From Luzula sylvatica (Eukaryota > Streptophyta > Magnoliopsida > Poales > Juncaceae), in the NCBI GenBank assembly GCA_946800325.1, contig CAMPEJ010000010.1, positions 310,001 to 374,000 on the forward strand: a stretch of 64,000 nucleotides of DNA, in the 5' to 3' direction. Below are positions 6,875 to 21,600 of the stretch, piece after piece. How positions within the stretch are numbered: the first letter of the stretch is position 1; every line of letters starts with the position of its first letter. Both the position numbers and the translations under genes were made by a program. The notes under the pieces were generated by a model that did no database searches, was not told the DNA's origin, and saw only the letters and a list, made by a program, of their open reading frames with translations.

Positions 6875-9692
6875 CACTTCCTGCTTGACTGAACTCTTTG
6901 TTATTTTGAACATGATTTTACTTGAGTTCTACTAGGTTTGTACCTATGGTTTATTTGTGGCGTATCCCACTCACGGAAGGCTTCAACATCTTGAGTCTTG
7001 ATGTATTCCAGTGGCCTTCTTTGTGTTCTTCTTTTCTTGTTTATCTGGAGACTTCATGTCTTGATTCTTGATGTAATCCATTGAAGTCCTCCTTCACAAG
7101 TCCTCCTTCATCTTCGTATCGTACCTATGTTGTCCTGCACTTTTCTGGATGTATACATTAGTAATGACAGTGTTTTGAAATAATCAAACTATCAGGAAAT
7201 TTGAACCAACATGTTTTTCGATTCAAAACAAGATTTTAACGCTTTGAGTAGTTCAAATTACCTGTTTTTAGATCATTTGTATCGTATCTTTTACTACATA
7301 ACTTTTCACCAAATTTCACAAACACTAAGAAAGTTTGTTTTTCGATTCAAAACAAGATTTTAACGCTTTGAGGAGCTCAAATAACGTGTTTTTAGATCAT
7401 TTGTATCGTATCTTTTACTACATAAATTTTCACCAAATTTTACAAACACTAAGAAAGTTTGTTTTTCGATTCAAAACAAGATTTTAACGTTTTGAGTAGT
7501 TCAAATAACCTGTTTTTAGATTATTTGTATCGTATCTTTTACTACATAACTTTTCACCAAATTTCACAAACACTAAGAAAGTTTGTTTTCCGATTCAAAA
7601 CAAGATTTTAACGCTTTGAGGAGTTCAAATAACGGGTTTTTAGATCATTTGTATCGTATCTTTTACTACATAACTTTTCACCAAATTTCACAAATACTAA
7701 GAAAGTTTGTTTTTCGATTCAAAACAAGATTTTACCGCTTTGAGGAGTTCAAATAACGTGTTTTTAGATCATTTGTATCATATCTTTTAGTACATAACTT
7801 TTCACCAAATTTTACAATCACTAAGATAGTTTGTTTTTCGATTCAAAACAAGATTTTAACGCTTTGAGGAGTTCAAATAACGTGTTGTTAGATCATTTGT
7901 ATCGTATCTTTTACTATATTACTTTTCACCAAATTTCACAAACACTAAGAAATTTGTTTTTCGATTCAAAACAAGATTTTAACGCATTGAGGAGTTCAAA
8001 TAACGTGTTTTTAGATCATTTGTATCGTATCTTTTACTATATAACTTTTCACCAAATTTCACAAACACTAAGAAAGTTTGTTTTTCGATTACAAAACAAG
8101 ATTTTTTAACGCTTTGAGGAGTTAAAATAACGTGTTTTTAGATCATTTGTATCGTATCTGTTAGTACATAACTTTTCACCAAATTTCACAAACACTAAGA
8201 AAGTTTGTTTTTCGATTCAAAACAAGATTTTAACGCTTCGAGGAGTTCAAATAACATGTTTTTAGATCATTTGTATCGTATCTTTTACTACATAACTTTT
8301 CACCAAATTTTACAAACACTAAGAAAGTTTGTTTTTCGATTCAAAACAAGATTTTAACGCTTTGAGGAGTTCAAATAACGTGTTTTCAGATCATTTGTAT
8401 CGTATCTTTTAGTACATAACTTTTCACCAAATTTCACAAACACTAAGAATGTTTGTTTTTCGATTCAAAACAAGATTTTAACGCTTCGAGGGGTTCAAAT
8501 AACATGTTTTTAGATCATTTGTATCGTATCTTTTACTACATTACTTTTCACCAAATTTTTCAAACACTAAGAAAGTTTGTTTTTCGATTCAAAACAAGAT
8601 TTTAACGCTTTGAGGAGTTCAAATAATGTGTTTTTAGATCATTGGTATCGTATCTTTTACTACATAACTTTTCACCAAATTTCACAAACACTAAGAAAGA
8701 TTGTTTTTCGATTTCAAAACAAGATTTTAACGCTTTGAGGAGTTCAAATAACGTGTTTTTAGATCATTTGTAACGTATCTTTTAGTACATAACTTTTCAC
8801 CAATTTCACAAACACTAAGAAAGTTTGTTTTTCGATTCAAAACAAGATTTTAACGCTTTGAGGAGTTCAAATAACAGGTTTTTAGATCATTTGTATCGTA
8901 TCTTTTACTACATAACTTTTCACCAAATTTCACAAACACTAAGAAAGTTTGTTTTTCGATTCAAAACAAAATTTTAACGCTTTGAGGAGTTCAAATAACG
9001 TGTTTTTAGGTCATTTGTATCGTATCTTTTAGTACATAACTTTTCACCAAATTTTACAATCACTAAGAAAGTTTGTTTTTCGATTCAAAACAAGATTTTA
9101 ACGCTTTGAGTAGTTCAAATTACCTGTTTTTAGATCATTTGTATCGTATCTTTTACTACATAACTTTTCACCAAATTTCACAAACACTAAGAAAGTTTGT
9201 TTTTCGATTCAAAACAAGATTTTAACGCTTTGAGGAGCTCAAAAAACGTGTTTTTAGATCATTTGTATCGTATCTTTTACTACATAAATTTTCAGCAAAT
9301 TTTACAAACACTAAGAAAGTTTGTTTTTCGATTCAAAACAAGATTTTAACGCTTTGAGGAGTTCAAATAACATGTTTTTAGATCATTTGTATCGTATCTT
9401 TTACTACATAACTTTTCACCAAATTTCACAAACACTAAGAAAGTTTGTTTTCCGATTCAAAACAAGATTTTAACGCTTTGAGGAGTTCAAATAACGGGTT
9501 TTTAGATCATTTGTATAGTATCTTTTACTACATAACTTTTCACCAAATTTCACAAACACTAAGAAAGTTTGTTTTTCGATTCAAAACAAGATTTTAACGC
9601 TTTGAGGAGTTCAAATAACGTGTTTTTAGATCATTTGTATCGTATCTTTTAGTACATAACTTTTCACCAAATTTTACAATCACTAAGAAAGT

Positions 9693-12600
9693 TTGTTTTT
9701 CGATTCAAAACAAGATTTTATCACTTTGAGGAGTTCAAATAACGTGTTGTTAGATCATTTGTATCGTATCTTTTACTATATAACTTTTCACCAAATTTCA
9801 CAAACACTAAGAAATTTGTTTTTCGATTCAAAACAAGATTTTAACGCATTGAGGAGTTCAAATAACGTGTTTTTAGATCATTTGTATCGTATCTTTTACT
9901 ATATAACTTTTCACCAAATTTCACAAACACTAAAAAAGTTTGTTTTTCGATTTCAAACAAGATTTTAACGCTTTGAGGAGTTCAAATAATGTGTTTTTAG
10001 ATCATTTGTATCGTATCTTTTACAACATAACTTTTAACCAAATTTCACAAACACTGAGAAAGTTTGTTTTTCGATTCAAAACAAGATTTTAACTCTTTGA
10101 GGAGTTCAAATAACGTGTTTTTAGATTATTTGTATCGTATCTTTTACTACATAACTTTTCACCAAATTTTACAAACACTTAGAAAGTTTGTTTTTCGATT
10201 CAAAACAAGATTTTAACGCTTTGAGTAGTTCAAATAACCTGTTTTTAGATCATTTGTATCGTATCTTTTACTACATAACTTTTCACCAAATTTTACAAAC
10301 ACTAAGAAAGTTTGTTTTTCGATTTCTAAACAAGATTTTAAGGCTTTGAGGAGTTCAAATAACGTGTTTTTATATCATTTGTATCGTATCTTTTAGTACA
10401 TAACTTTTCACCAAATATCACAAACACTAAGAAAGTTTGTTTTTCGATTCAAAACAAGATTTTAAAGCTTTGAGGAGTTCAACTAACATGTTTTTAAATC
10501 ATTTGTATCGTATCTTTTACTACATAACTTTTCACCAAATTTTTCAAACACTAAGAAAGTTTATTTTTCGATTCCAAACAAGATTTTAACGCTTTGAGGA
10601 GTTCAAATAATGTGTTTTTAGATCATTTGTATCGTATCTTTTACAACATAACTTTTCCCCAAATTTCACAAACACTGAGAAAGTTTGTTTTTCGATTCAA
10701 AACAAGATTTTAACTCTTTGAGGAGTTCAAATAACGTGTTTTTAGATTATTTGTATCGTATCTTTTACTACATAACTTTTCACCAAATTTTACAAACACT
10801 TAGAAAGTTTGTTTTTCGATTCAAAACAAGATTTTAACGCTTTGAATAGTTCAAATAACCTGTTTTTAGATCATTTGTATCGTATCTTTTACTATATAAC
10901 TTTTCACCAAATTTCACAAACACTAAGAAAGTTTGTTTTTCGATTTCAAAACAAGATTTTAACACTTTGAGGAGTTCAAATAACGTGTTTTTAGATCATT
11001 TGTATCGTATCTTTTAGTACATAACTTTTCACCAAATTTCACAAACACTAAGAAAGTTTGTTTTTCGATTCAAAACAAGATTTTAACGCTTTGAGGAGTT
11101 CAAATAACATGTTTTTAGATCATTTGTATCGTATCTTTTACTACATAACTTTTCACCAAATTTCACAAACACTAAGAAAGTTTGATTTTCGATTCAAAAC
11201 AAAATTTTAACGCTTTGAGGAGTTCAAATAACGTGTTTTTAGGTCATTTGTATCGTATCTTTTAGTACATAACTTTTCACCAAATTTTACAATCACTAAG
11301 AAAGTTTGTTTTTCGATTCAAAACAAGATTTTAACGCTTTGAGTAGTTCAAATTACCTGTTTTTAGATCATTTGTATCGTATCTTTTACTACATAACTTT
11401 TCACCAAATTTCACAAACACTAAGAAAGTTTGTTTTTCGATTCAAAACAAGATTTTAACGCTTTGAGGAGCTCAAATAACGTGTTTTTAGATCATTTGTA
11501 TCGTATCTTTTACTACATAAATTTTCACCAAATTTTACAAACACTAAGAAAGTTTGTTTTTCGATTCAAAACAAGATTTTAACGCTTTGAGTAGTTCAAA
11601 TAACCTGTTTTTAGATTATTTGTATCGTATCTTTTACTACATAACTTTTCACCAAATTTCACAAACACTAAGAAAGTTTGTTTTCCGATTCAAAACAAGA
11701 TTTTAACGCTTTGAGGAGTTCAAATAACGGGTTTTTAGATCATTTGTATCGTATCTTTTACTACATAACTTTTCACCAAATTTCACAAACACTAAGAAAG
11801 TTTGTTTTTCGATTCAAAACAAGATTTTAACGCTTTGAGGAGTTCAAATAACGTGTTTTTAGATCATTTGTATCATATCTTTTAGTGCATAACTTTTCAC
11901 CAAATTTTACAATCACTAAGAAAGTTTGTTTTTCGATTCAAAACAAGATTTTAACGCTTTGAGGAGTTCAAATAACGTGTTGTTAGATCATTTGTATCGT
12001 ATCTTTTACTATATTACTTTTCACCAAATTTCACAAACACTAAGAAATTTGTTTTTCGATTCAAAACAAGATTTTAACGCATTGAGGAGTTCAAATAACG
12101 TGTTTTTAGATCATTTGTATCGTATCTTTTACTATATAACTTTTCACCAAATTTCACAAACACTAAGAAAGTTTGTTTTTCGATTACAAAACAAGATTTT
12201 TTAACGCTTTGAGGAGTTAAAATAACTTGTTTTTAGATCATTTGTATCGTATCTTTTACTATATAACTTTTCACCAAATTTCACAAACACTAAGAAAGTT
12301 TGTTTTTCGATTTCAAAACAACATTTTAACGCTTTGAGGAGTTCAAATAACGTGTTTTTAGATCATTTGTATCGTATCTGTTAGTACATAACTTTTCACC
12401 AAATTTCACAAACACTAAGAAAGTTTGTTTTTCGATTCAAAACAAGATTTTAACGCTTCGAGGAGTTCAAATAACATGTTTTTAGATCATTTGTATCGTA
12501 TCTTTTACTACATAACTTTTCACCAAATTTTACAAACACTAAGAAAGTTTGTTTTTCGATTCAAAACAAGATTTTAACGCTTTGAGGAGTTCAAATAATG

Positions 12601-15600
12601 TGTTGTTAGATCATTTGTATCATATCTTTTACTATATAACTTTTCACCAATTTTCACAAACACTAAGAAAGTTTGTTTTTCGATTCAAAACAAGATTTTA
12701 AACCTTTGAGGAGTTCAAATAACGTGTTTTTAGATCATTTGTATCGTATCTTTTACAACATAACTTTTCACCAAATTTCACAAACACTAAGAAAGTTTGT
12801 TTTTCGATTCAAAACAAGATTTTAAAGCTTTGAAAAGTTCAAATAACGTGTTTTTAGATCATTTGTATCGTATCTTTTACAACATAACTTTTCACCAAAT
12901 TTCAGAAACACTAATAAAGTTTGTTTTTCGATTTCAAAATAATATTTTAACGCTTTGAGGAGTTCAAATAACGTGTTTTTAGATCATTTGTATCGATTCA
13001 AAACAAGATTTTAACGCTTCGAGGAGTTCAAATAACATGTTTTTAGATCATTTGTATCGTATCTTTTACTACATAACTTTTCACCAAATTTTACAAACAC
13101 TAAGAAAGTTTGTTTTTCGATTCAAAACAAGATTTTAACGCTTTGAGGAGTTCAAATAACGTGTTTTTAGATCATTTGTATCGTATCTTTTACTACATAA
13201 CTTTTTACGAAATTTCACAAACGCTAAGAAAGTTTGTTTTTCGATTCAAAACAAGATTTTAACGCTTTGAGGAGTTCAAATAACATGTTTTTAGATCATT
13301 TGTATCGTATCTTTTACTACATAACTTTTCACCAAATTTTACAAACACTAAGAAATTTGTTTTTCGATTCAAAACAAGATTTTAACGCATTGAGGAGATA
13401 AAATAACGTGTTTTTAGTTCATTTGTATTGTATCTTTTACTACATAACTTTTCACCAAATTTTTCAAACACTAAGAAAGTTTGTTTTTCGATTCAAAACA
13501 AGATTTTAATGCTTTGAGGAGTTCAAATAACGTGTTTTTAGATCATTTGTATCGTATCTTATTTAGTACATAACTTTTCACCAAATTTCAGAAACACTAA
13601 GAAAGTTTGTGTTTCGATTCAAAACAACATTTTAACGCTTTGAGGAGTTCAATTAACATGTTTTTAAATCATTTGTATCGTATCTTTTACTACATAACTT
13701 TTCACCAAATTTTTCAAACACTAAGCAAGTTTATTTTTCGATTCCAAACAAGATTTTAACGCTTTGAGGAGTTCAAATAATGTGTTTTTAGATCATTTGT
13801 ATCGTATCTTTTACAACATAACTTTTCACCAAATTTCACAAACACTGAGAAAGTTTGTTTTTCGATTCAAAACAAGTTTTTATCTTTTTGAGGAGTTCAA
13901 ATAACGTGTTTTTAGATCATTTGTATCGTATCTTTTAGTACATAACTTTTCACCAAATTTCACAAACACTAAGAAAGTTTGTTTTTCGATTCAAAACAAG
14001 ATTTTAACGCTTCGAGGAGTTCAAATAACATGTTTTTTGATCATTTGTATCGTATCTTTTACTACATAACTTTTCACCAAATTTTACAAACACAAAGAAA
14101 GTTTGTTTTTCGATTCAAAACAAGATTTTAACGCTTTGAGGAGTTCAAATAACGTGTTGTTAGATCATTTGTATCGTATCTTTTACAACATAACTTTTCA
14201 CCAAATTTCACAAACACTAAGAAAGTTTGTTTTTCGATTCAAACCAAGATTTTAACGCTTTGAGGAGTTCAAATAACGTGTTTTTAGATCATTTGTATCG
14301 TATCTTTTACTACATAACTTTTCACCAAATTTCACAAACACTAAGAAAGTTTGTTTTTCGATTTCAAAATAAGATTTTAACGCTTTGAGGAGTTCAAATA
14401 ACGTGTTTTCAGATCATTCGTATCGTATCTTTTAGTACATAACTTTTCACCAAATTTCACAAACACTAAGAAAGTTTGTTTTTCGATTCAAAACAAGATT
14501 TTAACGCTTCGAGGAGTTCAAATAACTTGTTTTTAGATCATTTGTATCGTATCTTTTACTACATAACGTTTCACCAAATTTTTGAAACACTAAGAAAGTT
14601 TGTTTTTCGATTCAAAACAAGATTTTAACGCTTTGAGGAGTTCAAATAATGTGTTTTTAGATCATTTGTATCGTATCTTTTATTACATAACTTTTCACCA
14701 AATTTCACAAACACTAAGAAAGTTTGTTTTTCGATTCAAAACAAGATTTTAACGCTTTGAGGAGTTCAAATGACATGTTTATAGATCATTTGTATCGTAT
14801 ATTTTACTACATAACTTTTCACCAAATTTTTCAAGCACTAAGAAAGTTTGTTTTTCGATTCAAAACAAGATTTTAACGCTTTGAGGAGTTCAAATAATGT
14901 GTTTTTAGATGATTTGTATCGTATCTTTTACAACATAACTTTTCACCAAATTTCACAAACACTAAGAAAGTTTGTTTTTCGATTCAAAACAAGATTTTAA
15001 AGCTTTGAGAAGTTCAAATAAAGTGTTTTTAGATCATTTGTATCGTATCTTTTAATACATAACTTTTCACCAAATTTCACAAACACTAATAAAGTTTGTT
15101 TTTCGATTTCAAAACAAGATTTTAACGCTTTGAGGAGTTCAAATAACATGTTTTAGATCATTTGTATCGTATCTTTTACTACCTAACTTTTCACCAAATT
15201 TCACAAACACTAAGAAAGTTTATTTTTCGATTCAAAACAAGATTTTAACGCTTTGAGGAGTTCAAATAATGTGTTTTTAGATCATTTGCATCGTATCTTT
15301 TACAACATAACTTTTCACCAAATTTCACAAACACTAAGAAAGTTTGTTTTTCGATTCAAAACAAGATTTTAACGCTTTGAGGAGTTCAAATAACGTGTTT
15401 TTAGATCATTTGTATCGTATCTTTTACTACATAACTTTTCACCAAATTTTACAAACACTTAGAAAGTTTGTTTTTCGATTCAAAACAAGATTTTAACGAT
15501 TTGAATAGTTCAAATAACCTGTTTTTAGATTATTTGTATCGTATCTTTTACTACATAACTTTTCACCAAATTTCACAAACACTAAGAAAGTTTGTTTTCA

Positions 15601-18600
15601 GATTCAAAACAAGATTTTAACGCTTTGAGGAGTTCAAATAACGGGTTTTTAGATCATTTGTATCGTATCTTTTACTACATAACTTTTCACCAAATTTCAC
15701 AAACACTAAGAAAGTTTGTTTTTCGATTCAAAACAAGATTTTAACGCTTTGAGGAGTTCAAATAACGTGTTTTTAGATCATTTGTATCATATCTTTTAGT
15801 ACATAACTTTTCACCAAATTTTACAATCACTAAGAAAGTTTGTTTTTCGATTCAAAACAAGATTTTAACGCTTTGAGGAGTTCAAATAACGTGTTGTTAG
15901 ATCATTTGTATCGTATCTTTTACTATATTACTTTTCACCAAATTTCACAAACACTAAGAAATTTGTTTTTCGATTCAAAACAAGATTTTAACGCATTGAG
16001 GAGTTCAAATAACGTGTTTTTAGATCATTTGTATCGTATCTTTTACTATATAACTTTTCACCAAATTTCACAAACACTAAGAAAGTTTGTTTTTCGATTA
16101 CAAAACAAGATTTTTTAACGATTTGAGGAGTTAAAATAACTTGTTTTTAGATCATTTGTATCGTATCTTTTACTATATAACTTTTCACCAAATTTCACAA
16201 ACACTAAGAAAGTTTGTTTTTCGATTTCAAAACAACATTTTAACGCTTTGAGGAGTTCAAATAACGTGTTTTTAGATCATTTGTATCGTATCTGTTAGTA
16301 CATAACTTTTCACCAAATTTCACAAACACTAAGAAAGTTTGTTTTTCGATTCAAAACAAGATTTTAACGCTTCGAGGAGTTCAAATAACATGTTTTTAGA
16401 TCATTTGTATCGTATCTTTTACTACATAACTTTTCACCAAATTTTACAAACACTAAGAAAGTTTGTTTTTCGATTCAAAACAAGATTTTAACGCTTTGAG
16501 GAGTTCAAATAATGTGTTGTTAGATCATTTGTATCATATCTTTTACTATATAACTTTTCACCAATTTTCACAAACACTAAGAAAGTTTGTTTTTCGATTC
16601 AAAACAAGATTTTAAAGCTTTGAGGAGTTCAAATAACGTGTTTTTAGATCATTTGTATCGTATCTTTTACAACATAACTTTTCACCAAATTTCACAAACA
16701 CTAAGAAAGTTTGTTTTTCGATTCAAAACAAGATTTTAAAGCTTTGAAAAGTTCAAATAACGTGTTTTTAGATCATTTGTATCGTATCTTTTACAACATA
16801 ACTTTTCACCAAATTTCAGAAACACTAATAAAGTTTGTTTTTCGATTTCAAAACAATATTTTAACGCTTTGAGGAGTTCAAATAACGTGTTTTTAGATCA
16901 TTTGTATCGATTCAAAACAAGATTTTAACGCTTCGAGGAGTTCAAATAACATGATTTTAGATCATTTGTATCGTATCTTTTACTACATAACTTTTCACCA
17001 AATTTTACAAACACTAAGAAAGTTTGTTTTTCGATTCAAAACAAGATTTTAACGCTTTGAGGAGTTCAAATAACGTGTTTTTAGATCATTTGTATCGTAT
17101 CTTTTACTACATAACTTTTTACGAAATTTCACAAACGCTAAGAAAGTTTGTTTTTCGATTCAAAACAAGATTTTAACGCTTTGAGGAGTTCAAATAACAT
17201 GTTTTTAGATCATTTGTATCGTATCTTTTAGTACATAACTTTTCACCAAATTTTACAAACACTAAGAAAGTTTGTTTTTCGATTCAAAACAAGATTTTAA
17301 CGCTTCGAGGAGTTCAAATAACATGTTTTTTGATCATTTGTATCGTATCTTTTACTACATAACTTTTCACCAAATTTTACAAACACAAAGAAAGTTTGTT
17401 TTTCGATTCAAAACAAGATTTTAACGCTTTGAGGAGTTCAAATAACGTGTTGTTAGATCATTTGTATCGTATCTTTTACAACATAACTTTTCACCAAATT
17501 TCACAAACACTAAGAAAGTTTGTTTTTCGATTCAAACCAAGATTTTAACGCTTTGAGGAGTTCAAATAACGTGTTTTTAGATCATTTGTATCGTATCTTT
17601 TACTACATAACTTTTCACCAAATTTCACAAACACTAAGAAAGTTTGTTTTTCGATTTCAAAATAAGATTTTAACGCTTTGAGGAGTTCAAATAACGTGTT
17701 TTCAGATCATTCGTATCGTATCTTTTAGTACATAACTTTTCAACAAATTTCACAAACACTAAGAAAGTTTGTTTTTCGATTCAAAACAAGATTTTAACGC
17801 TTCGAGGAGTTCAAATAACTTGTTTTTAGATCATTTGTATCGTATCTTTTACTACATAACGTTTCACCAAATTTTTCAAACACTAAGAAAGTTTGTTTTT
17901 CGATTCAAAACAAGATTTTAACGCTTTGAGGAGTTCAAATAATGTGTTTTTAGATCATTTGTATCGTATCTTTTATTACATAACTTTTCACCAAATTTCA
18001 CAAACACTAAGAAAGTTTGTTTTTCGATTCAAAACAAGATTTTAACGCTTTGAGGAGTTCAAATGACATGTTTATAGATCATTTGTATCGTATATTTTAC
18101 TACATAACTTTTCACCAAATTTTTCAAGCACTAAGAAAGTTTGTTTTTCGATTCAAAACAAGATTTTAACGCTTTGAGGAGTTCAAATAATGTGTTTTTA
18201 GATGATTTGTATCGTATCTTTTACAACATAACTTTTCACCAAATTTCACAAACACTAAGAAAGTTTGTTTTTCGATTCAAAACAAGATTTTAAAGCTTTG
18301 AGAAGTTCAAATAAAGTGTTTTTAGATCATTTGTATCGTATCTTTTAATACATAACTTTTCACCAAATTTCACAAACACTAATAAAGTTTGTTTTTCGAT
18401 TTCAAAACAAGATTTTAACGCTTTGAGGAGTTCAAATAACGTGTTTTAGATCATTTGTATCGTATCTTTTACTACCTAACTTTTCACCAAATTTCACAAA
18501 CACTAAGAAAGTTTATTTTTCGATTCAAAACAAGATTTTAACGCTTTGAGGAGTTCGAATAATGTGTTTTTAGATCATTTGCATCGTATCTTTTACAACA

Positions 18601-21600
18601 TAACTTTTCACCAAATTTCACAAACACTAAGAAAGTTTGTTTTTCGATTCAAAACAAGATTTTAACGCTTTGAGGAGTTCAAATAACGTGTTTTTAGATC
18701 ATTTGTATCGTATCTTTTACTACATAACTTTTCACCAACTTTTACAAACACTTAGAAAGTTTGTTTTTCGATTCAAAACAAGATTTTAACGCTTTGAGTA
18801 GTTCAAATAACCTGTTTTTAGATCATTTGTATCGTATCTTTTACTACATAACTTTTCACCAAATTTCACAAACACTAAGAAAGTTTGTTTTTCGATTCAA
18901 AACAAGATTTTAACGCTTTGAGGAGTTCAAATAACGTGTTTTTAGATCATTTGTATCATATCTTTCAGTACATAACTTTTCACCAAATTTTACAATCACT
19001 AAGAAAGTTTGTTTTTCGATTCAAAACAAGATTTTATCACTTTGAGGAGTTCAAATAACGTGTTGTTAGATCATTTGTATCGTATCTTTTACTATATAAC
19101 TTTTCACCAAATTTCACAAACACTAAGAAATTTGTTTTTCGATTCAAAACAAGATTTTAACGCATTGAGGAGTTCAAATAACGTGTTTTTAGATCATTTG
19201 TATCGTATCTTTTACTATATAACTTTTCACCAAATTTCACAAACACTAAGAAAGTTTGTTTTTCGATTTCAAACAAGATTTTAACGCTTTGAGGAGTTCA
19301 AATAATGTGTTTTTAGATCATTTGTATCGTATCTTTTACAACATAACTTTTCACCAAATTTCACAAACACTGAGAAAGTTTGTTTTTCGATTCAAAACAA
19401 GATTTTAACTCTTTGAGGAGTTCAAATAACGTGTTTTTATATTATTTGTATCGTATCTTTTACTACATAACTTTTCACCAAATTTTACAAACACTTAGAA
19501 AGTTTGTTTTTCGATTCAAAACAAGATTTTAACGCTTTGAGTAGTTCAAATAACCTGTTTTTAGATCATTTGTATCGTATCTTTTACTACATAACTTTTC
19601 ACCAAATTTTACAAACACTAAGAAAGTTTGTTTTTCGATTTCTAAACAAGATTTTAACGCTTTGAGGAGTTCAAATAACGTGTTTTTATATCATTTGTAT
19701 CGTATCTTTTAGTACATAACTTTTCACCAAATATCACAAACACTAAGAAAGTTTGTTTTTCGATTCAAAACAAGATTTTAAAGCTTTGAGGAGTTCAACG
19801 AACATGTTTTTAAATCATTTGTATAGTATCTTTTACTACATAACTTTTCACCAAATTTTTCAAACACTAAGAAAGTTTATTTTTCGATTCCAAACAAGAT
19901 TTTAACGCTTTGAGGAGTTCAAATAATGTGTTTTTAGATCATTTGTATCGTATCTTTTACAACATAACTTTTCCCCAAATTTCACAAACACTGAGAAAGT
20001 TTGTTTTTCGATTCAAAACAAGATTTTAACTCTTTGAGGAGTTCAAATAACGTGTTTTTAGATTATTTGTATCGTATCTTTTACTACATAACTTTTCACC
20101 AAATTTTACAAACACTTAGAAAGTTTGTTTTTCGATTCAAAACAAGATTTTAACGCTTTGAATAGTTCAAATAACCTGTTTTTAGATCATTTGTATCGTA
20201 TCTTTTACTATATAACTTTTCACCAAATTTCACAAACACTAAGAAAGTTTGTTTTTCGATTTCAAAACAAGATTTTAACACTTTGAGGAGTTCAAATAAC
20301 GTGTTTTTAGATCATTTGTATCGTATCTTTTAGTACATAACTTTTCACCAAATTTCACAAACACTAAGAAAGTTTGTTTTTCGATTCAAAACAAGATTTT
20401 AACGCTTTGAGGAGTTCAAATAACATGTTTTTAGATCATTTGTATCGTATCTTTTACTACATAACTTTTCACCAAATTTCACAAACACTAAGAAAGTTTG
20501 TTTTTCGATTCAAAACAAAATTTTAACGCTTTGAGGAGTTCAAATAACGTGTTTTTAGGTCATTTGTATCGTATCTTTTAGTACATAACTTTTCACCAAA
20601 TTTTACAATCACTAAGAAAGTTTGTTTTTCGATTCAAAACAAGATTTTAACGCTTTGAGTAGTTCAAATTACCTGTTTTTAGATCATTTGTATCGTATCT
20701 TTTACTACATAACTTTTCACCAAATTTCACAAACACTAAGAAAGTTTGTTTTTCGATTCAAAACAAGATTTTAACGCTTTGAGGAGCTCAAATAACGTGT
20801 TTTTAGATCATTTGTATCGTATCTTTTACTACATAAATTTTCACCAAATTTTACAAACACTAAGAAAGTTTGTTTTTCGATTCAAAACAAGATTTTAACG
20901 CTTTGAGTAGTTCAAATAACCTGTTTTTAGATTATTTGTATCGTATCTTTTACTACATAACTTTTCACCAAATTTCACAAACACTAAGAAAGTTTGTTTT
21001 CCGATTCAAAACAAGATTTTAACGCTTTGAGGAGTTCAAATAACGGGTTTTTAGATCATTTGTATCGTATCTTTTACTACATAACTTTTCACCAAATTTC
21101 ACAAACACTAAGAAAGTTTGTTTTTCGATTCAAAACAAGATTTTAACGCTTTGAGGAGTTCAAATAACGTGTTTTTAGATCATTTGTATCATATCTTTTA
21201 GTACATAACTTTTCACCAAATTTTACAATCACTAAGAAAGTTTGTTTTTCGATTCAAAACAAGATTTTAACGCTTTGAGGAGTTCAAATAACGTGTTGTT
21301 AGATCATTTGTATCGTATCTTTTACTATATTACTTTTCACCAAATTTCACAAACACTAAGAAATTTGTTTTTCGATTCAAAACAAGATTTTAACGCATTG
21401 AGGAGTTCAAATAACGTGTTTTTAGATCATTTGTATCGTATCTTTTACTATATAACTTTTCACCAAATTTCACAAACACTAAGAAAGTTTGTTTTTCGAT
21501 TACAAAACAAGATTTTTTAACGCTTTGAGGAGTTAAAATAACTTGTTTTTAGATCATTTGTATCGTATCTTTTACTATATAACTTTTCACCAAATTTCAC

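Larger units (their letters stand above)
1..7211 (-). mobile_element. Ty1/copia LTR retrotransposon (SIRE/Maximus-like), 3' end off the window
   Basis: In the sense direction the order is LTR, primer-binding site, gag with zinc knuckle, protease, integrase, reverse transcriptase, RNase H, palindromic repeat block, additional ORF. Integrase before reverse transcriptase defines Ty1/copia. A long LTR (1407 bp), a gag with a coiled coil, and an extra ORF after pol fit the SIRE/Maximus lineage; this lineage call is inferred from remembered motif patterns and layout, not from a tree. The right boundary at 7211 is exact: TG...CA ends with the inverted termini TGTTGGTT/AACCAACA, followed directly by satellite DNA. 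The 3' LTR and polypurine tract are not visible. The copy has one in-frame stop between protease and integrase and a gag without a clear capsid core, so it is probably not autonomous. Confidence 0.93.
5805..7211 (-). mobile_element. 5' LTR of the copia element (1407 bp)
   Basis: It starts TGTTGGTT and ends AACCAACA on the plus strand, a perfect 8-bp terminal inverted repeat. It is the inverse of the solo LTR at 46674-48079, aligning end to end with a few percent of differences, including single-base indels. In the sense direction U3 is 7211 to about 6360, with a palindrome cluster (6852-6429) and a TATA box (6394-6387). A G-box CACGTG and a polypyrimidine segment near the U5 end follow. The base pairs after the LTR, TGTTT (7212-7216), are the expected target-site duplication copy; its partner should lie left of the window. 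Open frames inside the LTR are not conserved in frame between the two LTR copies and are not called. Confidence 0.95.

Noticed and set aside
7212..7336. Monomer made of two related half-units
   Set aside because: GTTTTTAGATC and GTTTTTCGATTC look alike, but they are about 73 bp apart, not half of 124, and the rest does not align convincingly by eye.
7212..7336. CENP-B-box or telomere-like motif in the monomer
   Set aside because: No match to TTCG....A..CGGG or to TTTAGGG tandem copies; centromere identity is only a hypothesis.
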